DNA from: an uncultured Lachnospiraceae bacterium
GTDB lineage: Bacteria; Bacillota; Clostridia; Lachnospirales; Lachnospiraceae
Assembly: GCA_900554205.1 (NCBI GenBank)
Contig: USGM01000049.1
Location: 1 to 22,997, forward strand
Length of the DNA stretch: 22,997 nt
Reading direction: 5' to 3'
This document shows positions 1 to 7,091 of the stretch, one piece after another. The notes under the pieces were generated by a model. That model made no database searches, had not been told where the DNA came from, and worked only from the letters and a program-made list of their open reading frames with translations. The translations under genes and the position numbers were made by a program. The stretch's first letter is position 1. Each line of letters starts with the position of its first letter.

Positions 1-813
1 AAGCATTGCGCCCGCCATGCTGCCCGCAAGCTGCGCGTCCGCTCCATAGGAACGGTCGCCGAGCCAGCTGTTATCTGCTGTTGCTATATCCGCCACGGGA
101 GCCAGATCAAGGTTGATCCCCAGAGAGCTGAGCGTACTGCCCAGCGCAGCGCCCGACTGATAAGCGTTGTCCGTGCTGCCCGACTGTCCTGTCGTCTTCG
201 GGGAATCCGCTTTTGTGCCGATTCCGGCATTTGCCACCGTCGAGACGCTTCCGCCCTCCTCCTCGACAGCAAGGAAAAACGGATCTCCGTATTTTGCATA
301 GCTCTGCGTATTCGCCAGCATCTCCTTAAACTGCTCTTCGGATTTGATATTCTTCGTCGCATAGACAATACCGCCTACCGCATACTGTGCAAGCGCCTTC
401 TGTGTCCCCTCGCCCGCCTTGACCGCAGTGGCTACCCCTGTGATCGACTCCGGTGTGACAAGGAACAGTCCCGCGACCTTATCCTCCAATGCCATCTCAC
501 TGACCCTCTGTCTGACCATTTCATCCAGCCTCTCCTCAGGGGTCGGCTCCGGTTCTGCGGTCGTTTCCGGCTCGGCGGACGGCTCCGGTGTCTGCAAGAT
601 CTCCTCTGACGCGAGAATATCCTCCAACGCCGCCTGATTGCTCTCCTGTACTGTCTGTTCCGCCTGCTTTCCATCCATAAAAAGCTTCACGCATACCACG
701 ATTGCTGCCGCTGCCACTGTGACGAGCACCAATACCGCAATATATGCGATCATCTGATTTCTGATCCGTCTCTTACGTCTCTCTTCTCTCCTGTCCTGCT
801 GTTTTTCGTCCAT
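1..813 (-). CDS. GH3 N-terminal-domain glycosidase, NagZ/beta-N-acetylhexosaminidase-like, membrane-anchored (partial, C-terminus off left edge)
   Basis: The frame is open from an ATG at 813 to the left edge (271 codons). Residues 1-20 are basic (MDEKQQDRREERRKRR) and about 21-43 form one hydrophobic helix, so it is an N-in membrane-anchored protein facing outward. A Pro/Glu/Thr linker follows (about 65-85), then the TIM-barrel domain of glycoside hydrolase family 3. FFLAVEEEGG matches the NagZ-type 'AVDQEGG' strand, LDLAPVADI matches 'NFAPVLDV', and LGDRSYG matches 'IGDRSFG'. Family members remove beta-N-acetylglucosamine or other beta-linked sugars. The KH(S/T)xxxHG loop that would confirm NagZ-type activity lies beyond the window. 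The start is set by GGAGGA five bases upstream of the ATG. A terminator-like hairpin ends only about 33 bases before the start, so expression may depend on read-through or attenuation. Family assignment is solid; exact substrate is not. Confidence 0.85.
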   Translation of the reverse strand, partial: MDEKQQDRREERRKRRIRNQMIAYIAVLVLVTVAAAAIVVCVKLFMDGKQAEQTVQESNQAALEDILASEEILQTPEPSAEPETTAEPEPTPEERLDEMVRQRVSEMALEDKVAGLFLVTPESITGVATAVKAGEGTQKALAQYAVGGIVYATKNIKSEEQFKEMLANTQSYAKYGDPFFLAVEEEGGSVSTVANAGIGTKADSPKTTGQSGSTDNAYQSGAALGSTLSSLGINLDLAPVADIATADNSWLGDRSYGADAQLAGSMAGAML

Positions 814-845
814 CTCTTCCTCCGCACAACTCTGGCTCAATCTGC

Positions 846-884
846 AAAAATATAAGGAAACGAAAGTTACTTCGTTTCCTTATA
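846..884 (-). terminator. Intrinsic terminator or attenuator between the binding-protein gene and the GH3 gene
   Basis: A perfect 14-bp inverted repeat (851-864 with 871-884, six-base loop 865-870) is followed on the minus strand by five T residues (846-850). This is the layout of a rho-independent terminator for transcription arriving from the solute-binding-protein gene, although the stem is AT-rich. The GH3 start is only 33 bases further on, too little room for a promoter in between, so the hairpin could also act as an attenuator in the GH3 leader. Confidence 0.7.
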
Positions 885-1035
885 CCACTTCGTTCTTTTC
901 TCTTGTATCTCGTTGACAAACCCGTACTTTACTTCAGAACTGTATTTATTTACTTACCGTATTTTCTTTTATCTCGTACTTTATTTTACAACCGTATCTT
1001 ATTTTACTGCCGTATTCTGACTCTCTTTCGTATAT
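870..1035. repeat. Degenerate tandem array of about 18-nt AT-rich units
   Basis: On the plus strand a CGTA/TGTA core recurs with its G at 905, 924, 942, 959, 976, 994, 1012 and 1030, giving spacings of 19, 18, 17, 17, 18, 18 and 18. Between cores the sequence is T-rich (consensus about CGTAYTTTATTTTACNRC). On the minus strand the units read as A-rich blocks ending in TACGG or TACGA. The array lies between the 3' end of the binding-protein gene and the GH3 terminator hairpin, and its decayed end may run into the hairpin stem. Stops in the minus-strand frames argue against coding. The array with its flanks (814-1099) fills the whole intergenic gap, and I see no clear promoter in it. Confidence 0.7.
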
Positions 1036-1099
1036 CAGCCATCGCTGATAGTACTATTATATTTTCTTACTCGACAAATGTCAACAGTAAACTGCGAAA

Positions 1100-3316
1100 T
1101 CATTCCGCAAGATACATATTCAGCCCTTTTTCTATTTCAGACATCGCTTCCTCAAGGCCTTCCTGTCCCCGCAGATAGGAACCGAGAGAATCAATGAGCA
1201 CCTCCCTGATCTTAGCATCCTCCTTCACAGGTCTGCTGACCGTCTTGCAGATCTCGGCAAGTCTCTGCGCTGTCACCTCGGGAAACGCCTTGATTTCAAA
1301 CATCACCTCGCTTCCATCGTCCCCCTCAATCGTAGTCACTGCCGCCATGTCGGAGCGGTCTCTCAGGGTAAGTTTTTCCAGCGACCTTGCATTGACAGGG
1401 AAGCCCGAATAGTAATCCTGATCCTGTATCTGTTCCGAAAGTGCAAAGCGGATGAAATCCTTTGCCGTCTCCTGCTTCTGACTCTTTGTGCAGACAGCCG
1501 TTTCCAGCGAGGGGATAAACTGATTTTCAAACGCCGCAAACTCACCCTTGATATAATCAGTGATCGCCACATCAAACATGCAGTCGTTAAAACCTGCTGC
1601 GCCCTTCTCAATCGCCAGCTTTATCTCCGATGCCAGATCCCAGATATTGTGCCTGCGATTGTTTTTGTCGTCATACTTTTCAACAATACCGCAGTTGTCC
1701 GCAATGATCTTCATGGCTTCCAGCTTTTCTCTCAGTACGTCTTTATCAAGTGTCTTGTCTTTTACAATGTCACCACAAAAATACGGATAAAACAGATCAA
1801 CCATATCCTCAACGGTCTTACAGCCCATATAGCTCTCCTGTTTTCCTTTGAGAAAGGCCGCAAGGGTTTCGATGCTCTGCATATCGGCAGCCGTGATGTC
1901 ACGGCCGGTAATATAAGAAAAGCCAAACTGCAGCGGAATGACATAGGTTCCCCCGTCCTCCGCCCGGTAGCTGTCCGTAATGTTTTTCAACAGTTCCCCA
2001 TCTTCCTCCATGGGCGCAAGGACTCCGCTCAGGTCTGCAAGCAGTCCCTTTTCTATAAAGGAATCGGGATTCAGATGATCCAGCACGAGAATATCCGGCG
2101 CATCTCCGCTCATAAGCATCGTATTCAGCTTTTGGTAGACCTCATTATAGTCATATTCAACGTTACTGTAGCTGTCGTCAAGACTATAGGCATATTCTGT
2201 CTCGATCATGACCTCCGGGTGAGTGCGGTGATAGAGCGCGACTGCATTCTGTAAAAGATAACTCTCCTCGACAGCATAAAGCTTCAGCACCTCCGTCACC
2301 CCGACAACCGCATTCGGGTCATATCGGTACTCGTTCAGAATAGCATTCCCGCCATCCTGTGAAAACAGTGCATAAATCCCGCCATCCTTCAATGCCGCCA
2401 GCCCGACGCACCAACGGTCGGACAGGGCAAAACTCGTCTCCGAGCCCGGCAGGAGTCTTTCCCATTTATCTCCGTCCGCTGCATAGCGGAAAATTCCGCT
2501 GTTGCCGGCAGCAATGATTGTGCCATCGTCTGCTGCACAGAAGCTCAGTCCGTTCTTACCCTCAAGATCCATGGGAATGATCTCCGCGTCCTTTTTCTTT
2601 CCCTCCGGTCTCTTTTCAATCTGACCGACATTTCCGCTGCTGTCACGGCAGACAAGGTAGATATTCTGCCCATCCGACAGAACTGTCTCCGCGTAATCTC
2701 CTGTCGACGCCTCACTTTCCAGCGTCGAACCATCCTGCCCGGACACCAGGCTCATCGCCATCGCCCCATTGACAAACAGCTGTCCGCTGTCAAGCGCTGC
2801 GATTCCAAAAATCATTTCATAGATGCCCCAGTCCTCATTCAGCCTGTTCCAGTCTTCCGGCGTGACCTCTACCGCGGCATCTCCCTCACTTTTCCAAAGG
2901 TGCCCCTTGTATTCATCACCGTCCCCGTACTGTGAAAACAGATACTGCACTCCGTTTCCATCCTGCATCAGGCGGAGGTCGATCCACTGCTCGGCGGGAA
3001 GCACAATGTCCTCCAGCCATTGCCCTGTCACATCTGCAAAGCCTTCCTCCGTCTGCTCCAGCTCCCGGACAGCGAGCCTCTCATCCTCCGCCTTCGCCAT
3101 GACAAGATGCAGCTTATCATCCCGTACAAAAAGCTGCCTTGCCGTCCAGCCTGACCATTCCTCCGGCAGCGTCTGTTCACTCTCCACATAGCGTCCCTTC
3201 TCCTGTACCGCCGGAGTGTCCTCCTGCTGATTCTGCTTTCCGCATCCTGCAAGCAGCCCTGTCAGCATTGCCAGCGTCACCGCCAGCGCTGCGAATCTTT
3301 TTCTCTTCAAATCCAT
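1100..3316 (-). CDS. Lipoprotein extracellular solute-binding protein of a carbohydrate ABC transporter, with a large extra N-terminal domain
   Basis: 738 residues from the ATG at 3316. The N-terminus is a lipoprotein signal: KRKR, a hydrophobic stretch, then the lipobox LLAGC with the lipidated cysteine at about residue 25. Residues about 340-738 resemble a family 1 sugar-binding protein (GDAPDILVLD near 404-413, a typical ligand-cleft strand, and PVNARSLEKL late in the chain). About 30-335 is a separate, repeat-rich region with motifs such as DGGIYALF and DGTIIAAGNSG, suggestive of beta-propeller blades; ordinary binding proteins (about 400-450 aa) lack it. No permease or ATPase genes are adjacent. 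AAAGGAGGT ends one base before this ATG but seven bases before an in-frame TTG at 3310, so TTG may be the real start; a longer frame from 3346 would contain the binding site and is unlikely. The ligand is unknown. Confidence 0.8.
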   Translation of the reverse strand: MDLKRKRFAALAVTLAMLTGLLAGCGKQNQQEDTPAVQEKGRYVESEQTLPEEWSGWTARQLFVRDDKLHLVMAKAEDERLAVRELEQTEEGFADVTGQWLEDIVLPAEQWIDLRLMQDGNGVQYLFSQYGDGDEYKGHLWKSEGDAAVEVTPEDWNRLNEDWGIYEMIFGIAALDSGQLFVNGAMAMSLVSGQDGSTLESEASTGDYAETVLSDGQNIYLVCRDSSGNVGQIEKRPEGKKKDAEIIPMDLEGKNGLSFCAADDGTIIAAGNSGIFRYAADGDKWERLLPGSETSFALSDRWCVGLAALKDGGIYALFSQDGGNAILNEYRYDPNAVVGVTEVLKLYAVEESYLLQNAVALYHRTHPEVMIETEYAYSLDDSYSNVEYDYNEVYQKLNTMLMSGDAPDILVLDHLNPDSFIEKGLLADLSGVLAPMEEDGELLKNITDSYRAEDGGTYVIPLQFGFSYITGRDITAADMQSIETLAAFLKGKQESYMGCKTVEDMVDLFYPYFCGDIVKDKTLDKDVLREKLEAMKIIADNCGIVEKYDDKNNRRHNIWDLASEIKLAIEKGAAGFNDCMFDVAITDYIKGEFAAFENQFIPSLETAVCTKSQKQETAKDFIRFALSEQIQDQDYYSGFPVNARSLEKLTLRDRSDMAAVTTIEGDDGSEVMFEIKAFPEVTAQRLAEICKTVSRPVKEDAKIREVLIDSLGSYLRGQEGLEEAMSEIEKGLNMYLAE

Positions 3317-3326
3317 TACCTCCTTT

Positions 3327-3348
3327 GGATGCCGTTTTCCCGGCATCC
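3327..3348 (-). promoter_or_regulatory. 5'-UTR hairpin abutting the ribosome binding site of the binding-protein gene
   Basis: An 8-bp perfect inverted repeat (GGATGCCG at 3327-3334, CGGCATCC at 3341-3348, six-base loop) lies immediately upstream of the AAAGGAGGT ribosome binding site (3318-3326, minus strand). There is no T-run, so it is not a terminator. A stable hairpin here could affect mRNA stability or translation initiation. The structure is seen directly; the function is inference. Confidence 0.5.
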
Positions 3349-3425
3349 CTTAAATACAGTAGCACGATACGCCCCCTTTGTATCTTAAGTGTATCAAACG
3401 GAAATATTACGATTTTCTGTATTTT

Positions 3426-3470
3426 GACGAAAAGAAATACCCGCAGCGGATGCCACGGGTATTTTTGATA
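3426..3470 (-). terminator. Intrinsic terminator of the kduI-kduD-rpiB-eda-kdgK operon
   Basis: A 9-bp perfect stem (3435-3443 AAATACCCG with 3456-3464 CGGGTATTT) with a 12-base loop is followed on the minus strand by TTTCTTTT. It lies 40-80 bases downstream of the kdgK stop and ends the uronate operon before the binding-protein gene. The plus-strand side is also followed by T-rich sequence, so it could work in both directions. Confidence 0.8.
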
Positions 3471-3503
3471 TTTTTATGAACATGTCGAGTTTTCTTGCTG
3501 CTT

Positions 3504-4535
3504 TTATCTCTGCACACGGCCGGATGCGTCGCCGCCAGCCAGTGTCTCAACTTCCTTTCTGGAAACAAGGTTGAAGTCGCCGGGAATGGTGTGCTTCAGG
3601 GCAGATGCCGCAACACCGAACTCAAGCGCATCCTTGAAGTTCTTTCCGTCCAGCATACCGCAGATCACGCCGCCCGCAAAGGAATCACCGCCGCCCACAC
3701 GGTCAACGATGGGATGGATGCTGTACTCCTTGGAATGATAAAATTCCTTGGTATCTCTGGAGTAGATGCATGCCGACCAACCGTTGTCGGATGCGGAATG
3801 GCTGACGCGCAGAGAGGAGATGCAGTACTCGAAGTTATAGTCTGCAACCATCTGCTCAAAAATGGACTTATAGCCCGCAAGCTCGAGATCACCGCTCGTC
3901 ACATCCGTCTTACCGGGCTTATATCCCAGCACCAGCTCTGCGTCCTCCTCATTGCCGATGCAGACATCAACATACTGCATCAGGTTCTTCATCACCTTCT
4001 GTGCCTTCTCGGAAGTCCAGAGCTTCTTGCGGAAGTTCAGGTCAACAGAAACCTTCACACCGTGCTTCTTCGCTGCCTTCAGAGCCTCCTCCGTAAGCAC
4101 TGCCGCCGCATCGGACACAGCGGGGGTAATACCGGTGAAATGGAACCAGTCTGCATCCTTGAAAATATCATCAAAATCAAAGTCCGCAGCTGTCGCCGTA
4201 GAGATGGAAGAATGCGCTCTGTCGTATACAACCTTGGACGGTCTCATGGAAGAACCGCTCTCAAGGAAATAGATACCCAGTCTCTCGCCGCACTTTGCAA
4301 TGTGCTTTGTTCCCACATTGTACTTTCTCAGCGCAGCCACAGCACACTCACCGATCTCATTGTTCGGAACTGCTGTCACGAACTCTGCGTCATGTCCGTA
4401 GTTTGCCAGAGATACCGCTACGTTAGCCTCTCCGCCGCCGTAGTTGATGTCAAACTCATCTGCCTGAATAAACTTCTCAAAATTCGGGGTGGACAGTCTC
4501 AGCATGATCTCACCCATGGTAATAACCTTTGCCAT
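3504..4535 (-). CDS. kdgK: 2-keto-3-deoxygluconate kinase (PfkB/ribokinase family)
   Basis: 343 residues from ATG 4535. A PfkB-family sugar kinase that phosphorylates 2-keto-3-deoxygluconate to KDPG, the step before the aldolase encoded just upstream. Visible motifs are the N-terminal sugar-binding signature NYGGGEANVA (about 31-40), the central VSVDLNFR strand (about 162-169) and the anion-hole/catalytic motif DRVGGGDSFAGG, with the likely base Asp at about 284. Length fits KdgK (about 310-345). Substrate is inferred from the operon, because PfkB specificity cannot be read from motifs alone. The start at 4535 is preceded by AGAGAGGA; a longer frame starting at 4577 would overlap eda and has no binding site. 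It is the last gene of the operon, 28 bp after eda and 34 bp before the terminator region. Confidence 0.88.
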   Translation of the reverse strand: MAKVITMGEIMLRLSTPNFEKFIQADEFDINYGGGEANVAVSLANYGHDAEFVTAVPNNEIGECAVAALRKYNVGTKHIAKCGERLGIYFLESGSSMRPSKVVYDRAHSSISTATAADFDFDDIFKDADWFHFTGITPAVSDAAAVLTEEALKAAKKHGVKVSVDLNFRKKLWTSEKAQKVMKNLMQYVDVCIGNEEDAELVLGYKPGKTDVTSGDLELAGYKSIFEQMVADYNFEYCISSLRVSHSASDNGWSACIYSRDTKEFYHSKEYSIHPIVDRVGGGDSFAGGVICGMLDGKNFKDALEFGVAASALKHTIPGDFNLVSRKEVETLAGGDASGRVQR

Positions 4536-4563
4536 TGCTTTGTATTCCTCTCTTCTTTCTGTT

Positions 4564-5523
4564 TTATTTCTGGACAAGGTGTACAGCGAAGCCGCCTACC
4601 TCTTCCTTCAGGTAAATCGCCTTGTATTTACCCTTATCATCCTTCTTTGGCTCCTCAAATTCCACGCCGAGAACCGTCGTCATATAATTCACGGCTCTCT
4701 CGATATAATTTGTGCGGATCGCAATATGTCCGTTCTTTCCCTTGAACGGCTGCTTCATAACTTCGACAGCTGTTCCCGAGAAAATAGAGCTGTTTCCGAC
4801 CTTGGCAGGCATACCGAACAGGAAAGCAAAGCGGTTCGCCGCCTTCATCGCTTCCTCCTCATTCGCTGCGTTGATGCCTACATGTGCAAGTTCAAAGCCG
4901 AGCATCGTCTGTACAGCCTCCCTTGTCAATGCCTCGATCTTGTCCCACGCACCCTCATTGATCAGGTCGCCGGGCACCATCCATGAACCGCCGCACGCGA
5001 TAATCTTCGGGAAGTCAAGGTAAGAAGTCAGGTTCTTCGCATTGATTCCACCCGTAGGCATGAATTTCATATTGACATAAGGAGCTGCCATTGCCTTGAT
5101 CTTTGCAAGGCCGCCGGACTGCTCTGCCGGGAAGAATTTTACCACATCAAGTCCCAGTTCGATCGCCTGCTCAATGTCGGACGGGCTGGAAGTACCGGGA
5201 GTGATCGGCACTCCCTTCTCTATACAATACTTCACTGTTCTGGGATTCAGTCCGGGGCTGACAATGAATTTTGCCCCTGCCGCAACAGCCGCATCCACCT
5301 GCTCCGCATTCAGGACAGTGCCTGCGCCCACACACATGTCGGGGAAATTCTCAGTCATGATCTTGATTGTGCCCGCTGCCGCACTGGTTCGGAACGTTAC
5401 CTCCGCACAGGGAAGGCCGCCCGCGCAAAGTGCCTTTGCCAGAGGAAGCGCATCCTCCTCGCGGTCAATCTTTACCACCGGAACAATACCGATTTTGCTG
5501 ATCTGCTCTAAAACTGCGTTCAT
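4564..5523 (-). CDS. eda: KDPG/KHG aldolase (Eda) fused to a C-terminal VOC/glyoxalase-like domain
   Basis: 319 residues, about 105 longer than a plain KDPG aldolase. Residues 1 to about 210 are the class I aldolase barrel that cleaves 2-keto-3-deoxy-6-phosphogluconate to pyruvate and glyceraldehyde-3-phosphate: Glu41 in CAEVTFRT (equivalent of E. coli Glu45), GAGTVL at about 66-71, the Schiff-base Lys129 in VVKFFPAE and PTGGI at 156-160. Residues about 212-319 (from AHVGINAANEEEA to GGFAVHLVQK) look like a vicinal-oxygen-chelate fold half: a beta-strand/helix opening, GHIAIRTNYIERAVNYM, then a terminal strand. Its role is unknown; it may bind a sugar acid or stabilise the oligomer. It lies between the RpiB-type isomerase (59 bp gap) and kdgK (28 bp gap). 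Confidence 0.88.
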   Translation of the reverse strand: MNAVLEQISKIGIVPVVKIDREEDALPLAKALCAGGLPCAEVTFRTSAAAGTIKIMTENFPDMCVGAGTVLNAEQVDAAVAAGAKFIVSPGLNPRTVKYCIEKGVPITPGTSSPSDIEQAIELGLDVVKFFPAEQSGGLAKIKAMAAPYVNMKFMPTGGINAKNLTSYLDFPKIIACGGSWMVPGDLINEGAWDKIEALTREAVQTMLGFELAHVGINAANEEEAMKAANRFAFLFGMPAKVGNSSIFSGTAVEVMKQPFKGKNGHIAIRTNYIERAVNYMTTVLGVEFEEPKKDDKGKYKAIYLKEEVGGFAVHLVQK

Positions 5524-5582
5524 ACCAACCTACTCTCCAATCTGCATCATCTGCCATGCGTCTTTATTTTTTCAGGCTCCGC

Positions 5583-6221
5583 TTATGCCAGAACCTCTTT
5601 TACTGCCTCTGCGATCTTGTCACACTTACAGTTTGTCCAGAAATATTCCTTGAACTTCTCACCGGACAAAGCACCCTTTACCAGCTCACGATCCAGATTT
5701 TTCAGAATCGTCACCATATCAGTATGCGTTACTTCCTTGACTTTATCCAGTATTTTCTTATTTCTCTGCTCAGGCTCTACTCTCTCAGGCGGATAGCCAC
5801 CGCCGCCGGGTGCGCAGAAAAGTTTCTCAAAGATGTACTGTAAATTCAGTTCTCCGCCCCAGCCGAAATTCTCCGCAAAGGGAAGCGCCACACAGTTTCC
5901 GTCATTTACCTGTGAGAACAGATAAGCATCCAGCGGAGACTCGATATGTCCGCAGAGCACCGTCGGGAAGGAATTGCATGCCAGCATGGCTCCCTCGCCT
6001 GTTCCACAGCCTGTGATTACATAATCAGCCGCCCCTGAATTCAGAAGGACTGCTGCCAGAATACCGTTCTGTACATAGGTCAGGGAGTTCGGATCCTCAG
6101 CGCCGCACATTCCGTAGTTAAACACCTCGTGTCCCATCGGCTCCACAACCTTTTTCAGAGTAGCGCAGATCATCTCGTTCTTCGCTGCCTGACTGTTCTC
6201 GTTAATCAATGCAATTTTCAT
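5583..6221 (-). CDS. RpiB/LacA/LacB-family sugar isomerase, probable uronate isomerase (DhuI-like)
   Basis: 212 residues. The N-terminal half matches the RpiB/LacAB isomerase fold: MKIALINENS start, a Rossmann-like core and the active-site loop ITGCGTGEG with Cys72 where RpiB has its catalytic cysteine. CGHIESPLDAYLFSQ and NDGNCVALPFAEN follow. The C-terminal extension (about 135-212) is longer than in ribose-5-phosphate isomerase B (about 150 aa). Family members of this length in uronate operons, including streptococcal DhuI, isomerise 4-deoxy-5-hexosulose uronate, the same reaction as KduI. As kduI is present in the same operon, this protein may be a second isomerase for the same compound or act on another uronate. 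Family is firm, substrate is inference. Confidence 0.75.
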   Translation of the reverse strand: MKIALINENSQAAKNEMICATLKKVVEPMGHEVFNYGMCGAEDPNSLTYVQNGILAAVLLNSGAADYVITGCGTGEGAMLACNSFPTVLCGHIESPLDAYLFSQVNDGNCVALPFAENFGWGGELNLQYIFEKLFCAPGGGGYPPERVEPEQRNKKILDKVKEVTHTDMVTILKNLDRELVKGALSGEKFKEYFWTNCKCDKIAEAVKEVLA

Positions 6222-6248
6222 GAAAACTCTCCTCCGATTCCCATTCTG

Positions 6249-7055
6249 TCAGCCGGGCTGCTTTCCAATATAAGCCAGAATACCGCCGTCCACATAGAGA
6301 ATATGTCCGTTGACCGCATCCGAAGCGTCGGAAGCAAGGAATACTGCGGGACCTGCCAGTTCCTCGGGCTTCAACCATCTGTTTGCAGGCGTCTTCGCAC
6401 AGATAAACTGGTCGAAAGGATGTCTGCTGCCATCGGGCTGGATCTCGCGCAGAGGCGCTGTCTGGGGTGTCTCGATATAGCCGGGTCCGATACCGTTACA
6501 CTGAATGTTGTACTGACCGTACTCAGAGCAGATATTCTTTGTCAGCATCTTCAATCCGCCCTTTGCCGCTGCATAAGCGGACACGGTCTCACGTCCCAGC
6601 TCAGACATCATGGAGCAGATGTTGATGATCTTTCCGTGGCCCTTCTTAATCATGGAAGGGATAACTGCCTTGGATACGATAAAGGGTGCATTCAGGTCAA
6701 CATCGATTACCTGTCTGAACTCTGCTGCCGTCATCTCTGTCATCGGAATTCTCTTGATGATACCCGCATTGTTTACGAGAATGTCGATCACGCCGACTTC
6801 CTTTTCAATCTGCGCAACAAGTGCATTGACAGCATCCTCATCCGTCACGTCGCAGACATAGCCGTGTGCCTTGATTCCTTTTTCTGCATAAGCTGCAAGA
6901 CCCTTATCCACCAGCTCCTGCTTGATGTCATTAAATACGATGGTTGCGCCAGCCTCAGCAAACGCAGAAGCGATTGCAAAACCGATTCCGTAGGAAGCAC
7001 CTGTCACAAGGGCTACCTTACCTTCCAGCGAAAAACAATTCACGAAATTTCCCAT
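6249..7055 (-). CDS. kduD: 2-deoxy-D-gluconate 3-dehydrogenase / 2-keto-3-deoxygluconate oxidoreductase (SDR family, KduD-like)
   Basis: 268 residues, a classical short-chain dehydrogenase/reductase. The cofactor motif TGASYGIG is at 18-25, NNAG at 95-98, the catalytic Ser near 148 (NICSMMS), and Tyr161-x3-Lys165 in SAYAAAKGG. Asp43 after the second strand (FND) favours NAD(H). In the kdu pathway it reduces 3-deoxy-D-glycero-2,5-hexodiulosonate to 2-keto-3-deoxygluconate. Similar proteins are often labelled gluconate 5-dehydrogenase, but the position between kduI and eda/kdgK makes KduD or DhuD the better reading. AAGGAGATTAGACA before the ATG is a good ribosome binding site. Spacing is 36 bp after kduI and 27 bp before the isomerase gene. 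Confidence 0.87.
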   Translation of the reverse strand: MGNFVNCFSLEGKVALVTGASYGIGFAIASAFAEAGATIVFNDIKQELVDKGLAAYAEKGIKAHGYVCDVTDEDAVNALVAQIEKEVGVIDILVNNAGIIKRIPMTEMTAAEFRQVIDVDLNAPFIVSKAVIPSMIKKGHGKIINICSMMSELGRETVSAYAAAKGGLKMLTKNICSEYGQYNIQCNGIGPGYIETPQTAPLREIQPDGSRHPFDQFICAKTPANRWLKPEELAGPAVFLASDASDAVNGHILYVDGGILAYIGKQPG

Positions 7056-7091
7056 TGTCTAATCTCCTTTTCCTGATTTTATATGTATCTT

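Noticed and set aside
913..941. TTGACA on the plus strand as a possible -35 box
   Set aside because: No acceptable -10 at 16-18 bases and no plus-strand gene downstream.
1033..1050. 7-bp hairpin TATCAGC/GCTGATA at the edge of the repeat array
   Set aside because: No T-run on either side; too short to call a terminator next to the stronger hairpin at 846-884.
903..1178. 91-codon plus-strand open frame with a hexapeptide-like periodicity (LFYNRI, LFYCRI)
   Set aside because: The periodicity is just the 18-nt DNA repeat read in frame; there is no ribosome binding site, and the frame runs antisense into the binding-protein gene.
3495..4745. 416-codon plus-strand open frame antisense to kdgK and eda
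   Set aside because: No recognisable domain or start site; kdgK on the other strand has full PfkB motifs. It is a codon-usage shadow. The same holds for long opposite-strand frames at 9357-10067, 11898-12839, 13332-14186 and 21303-22262.
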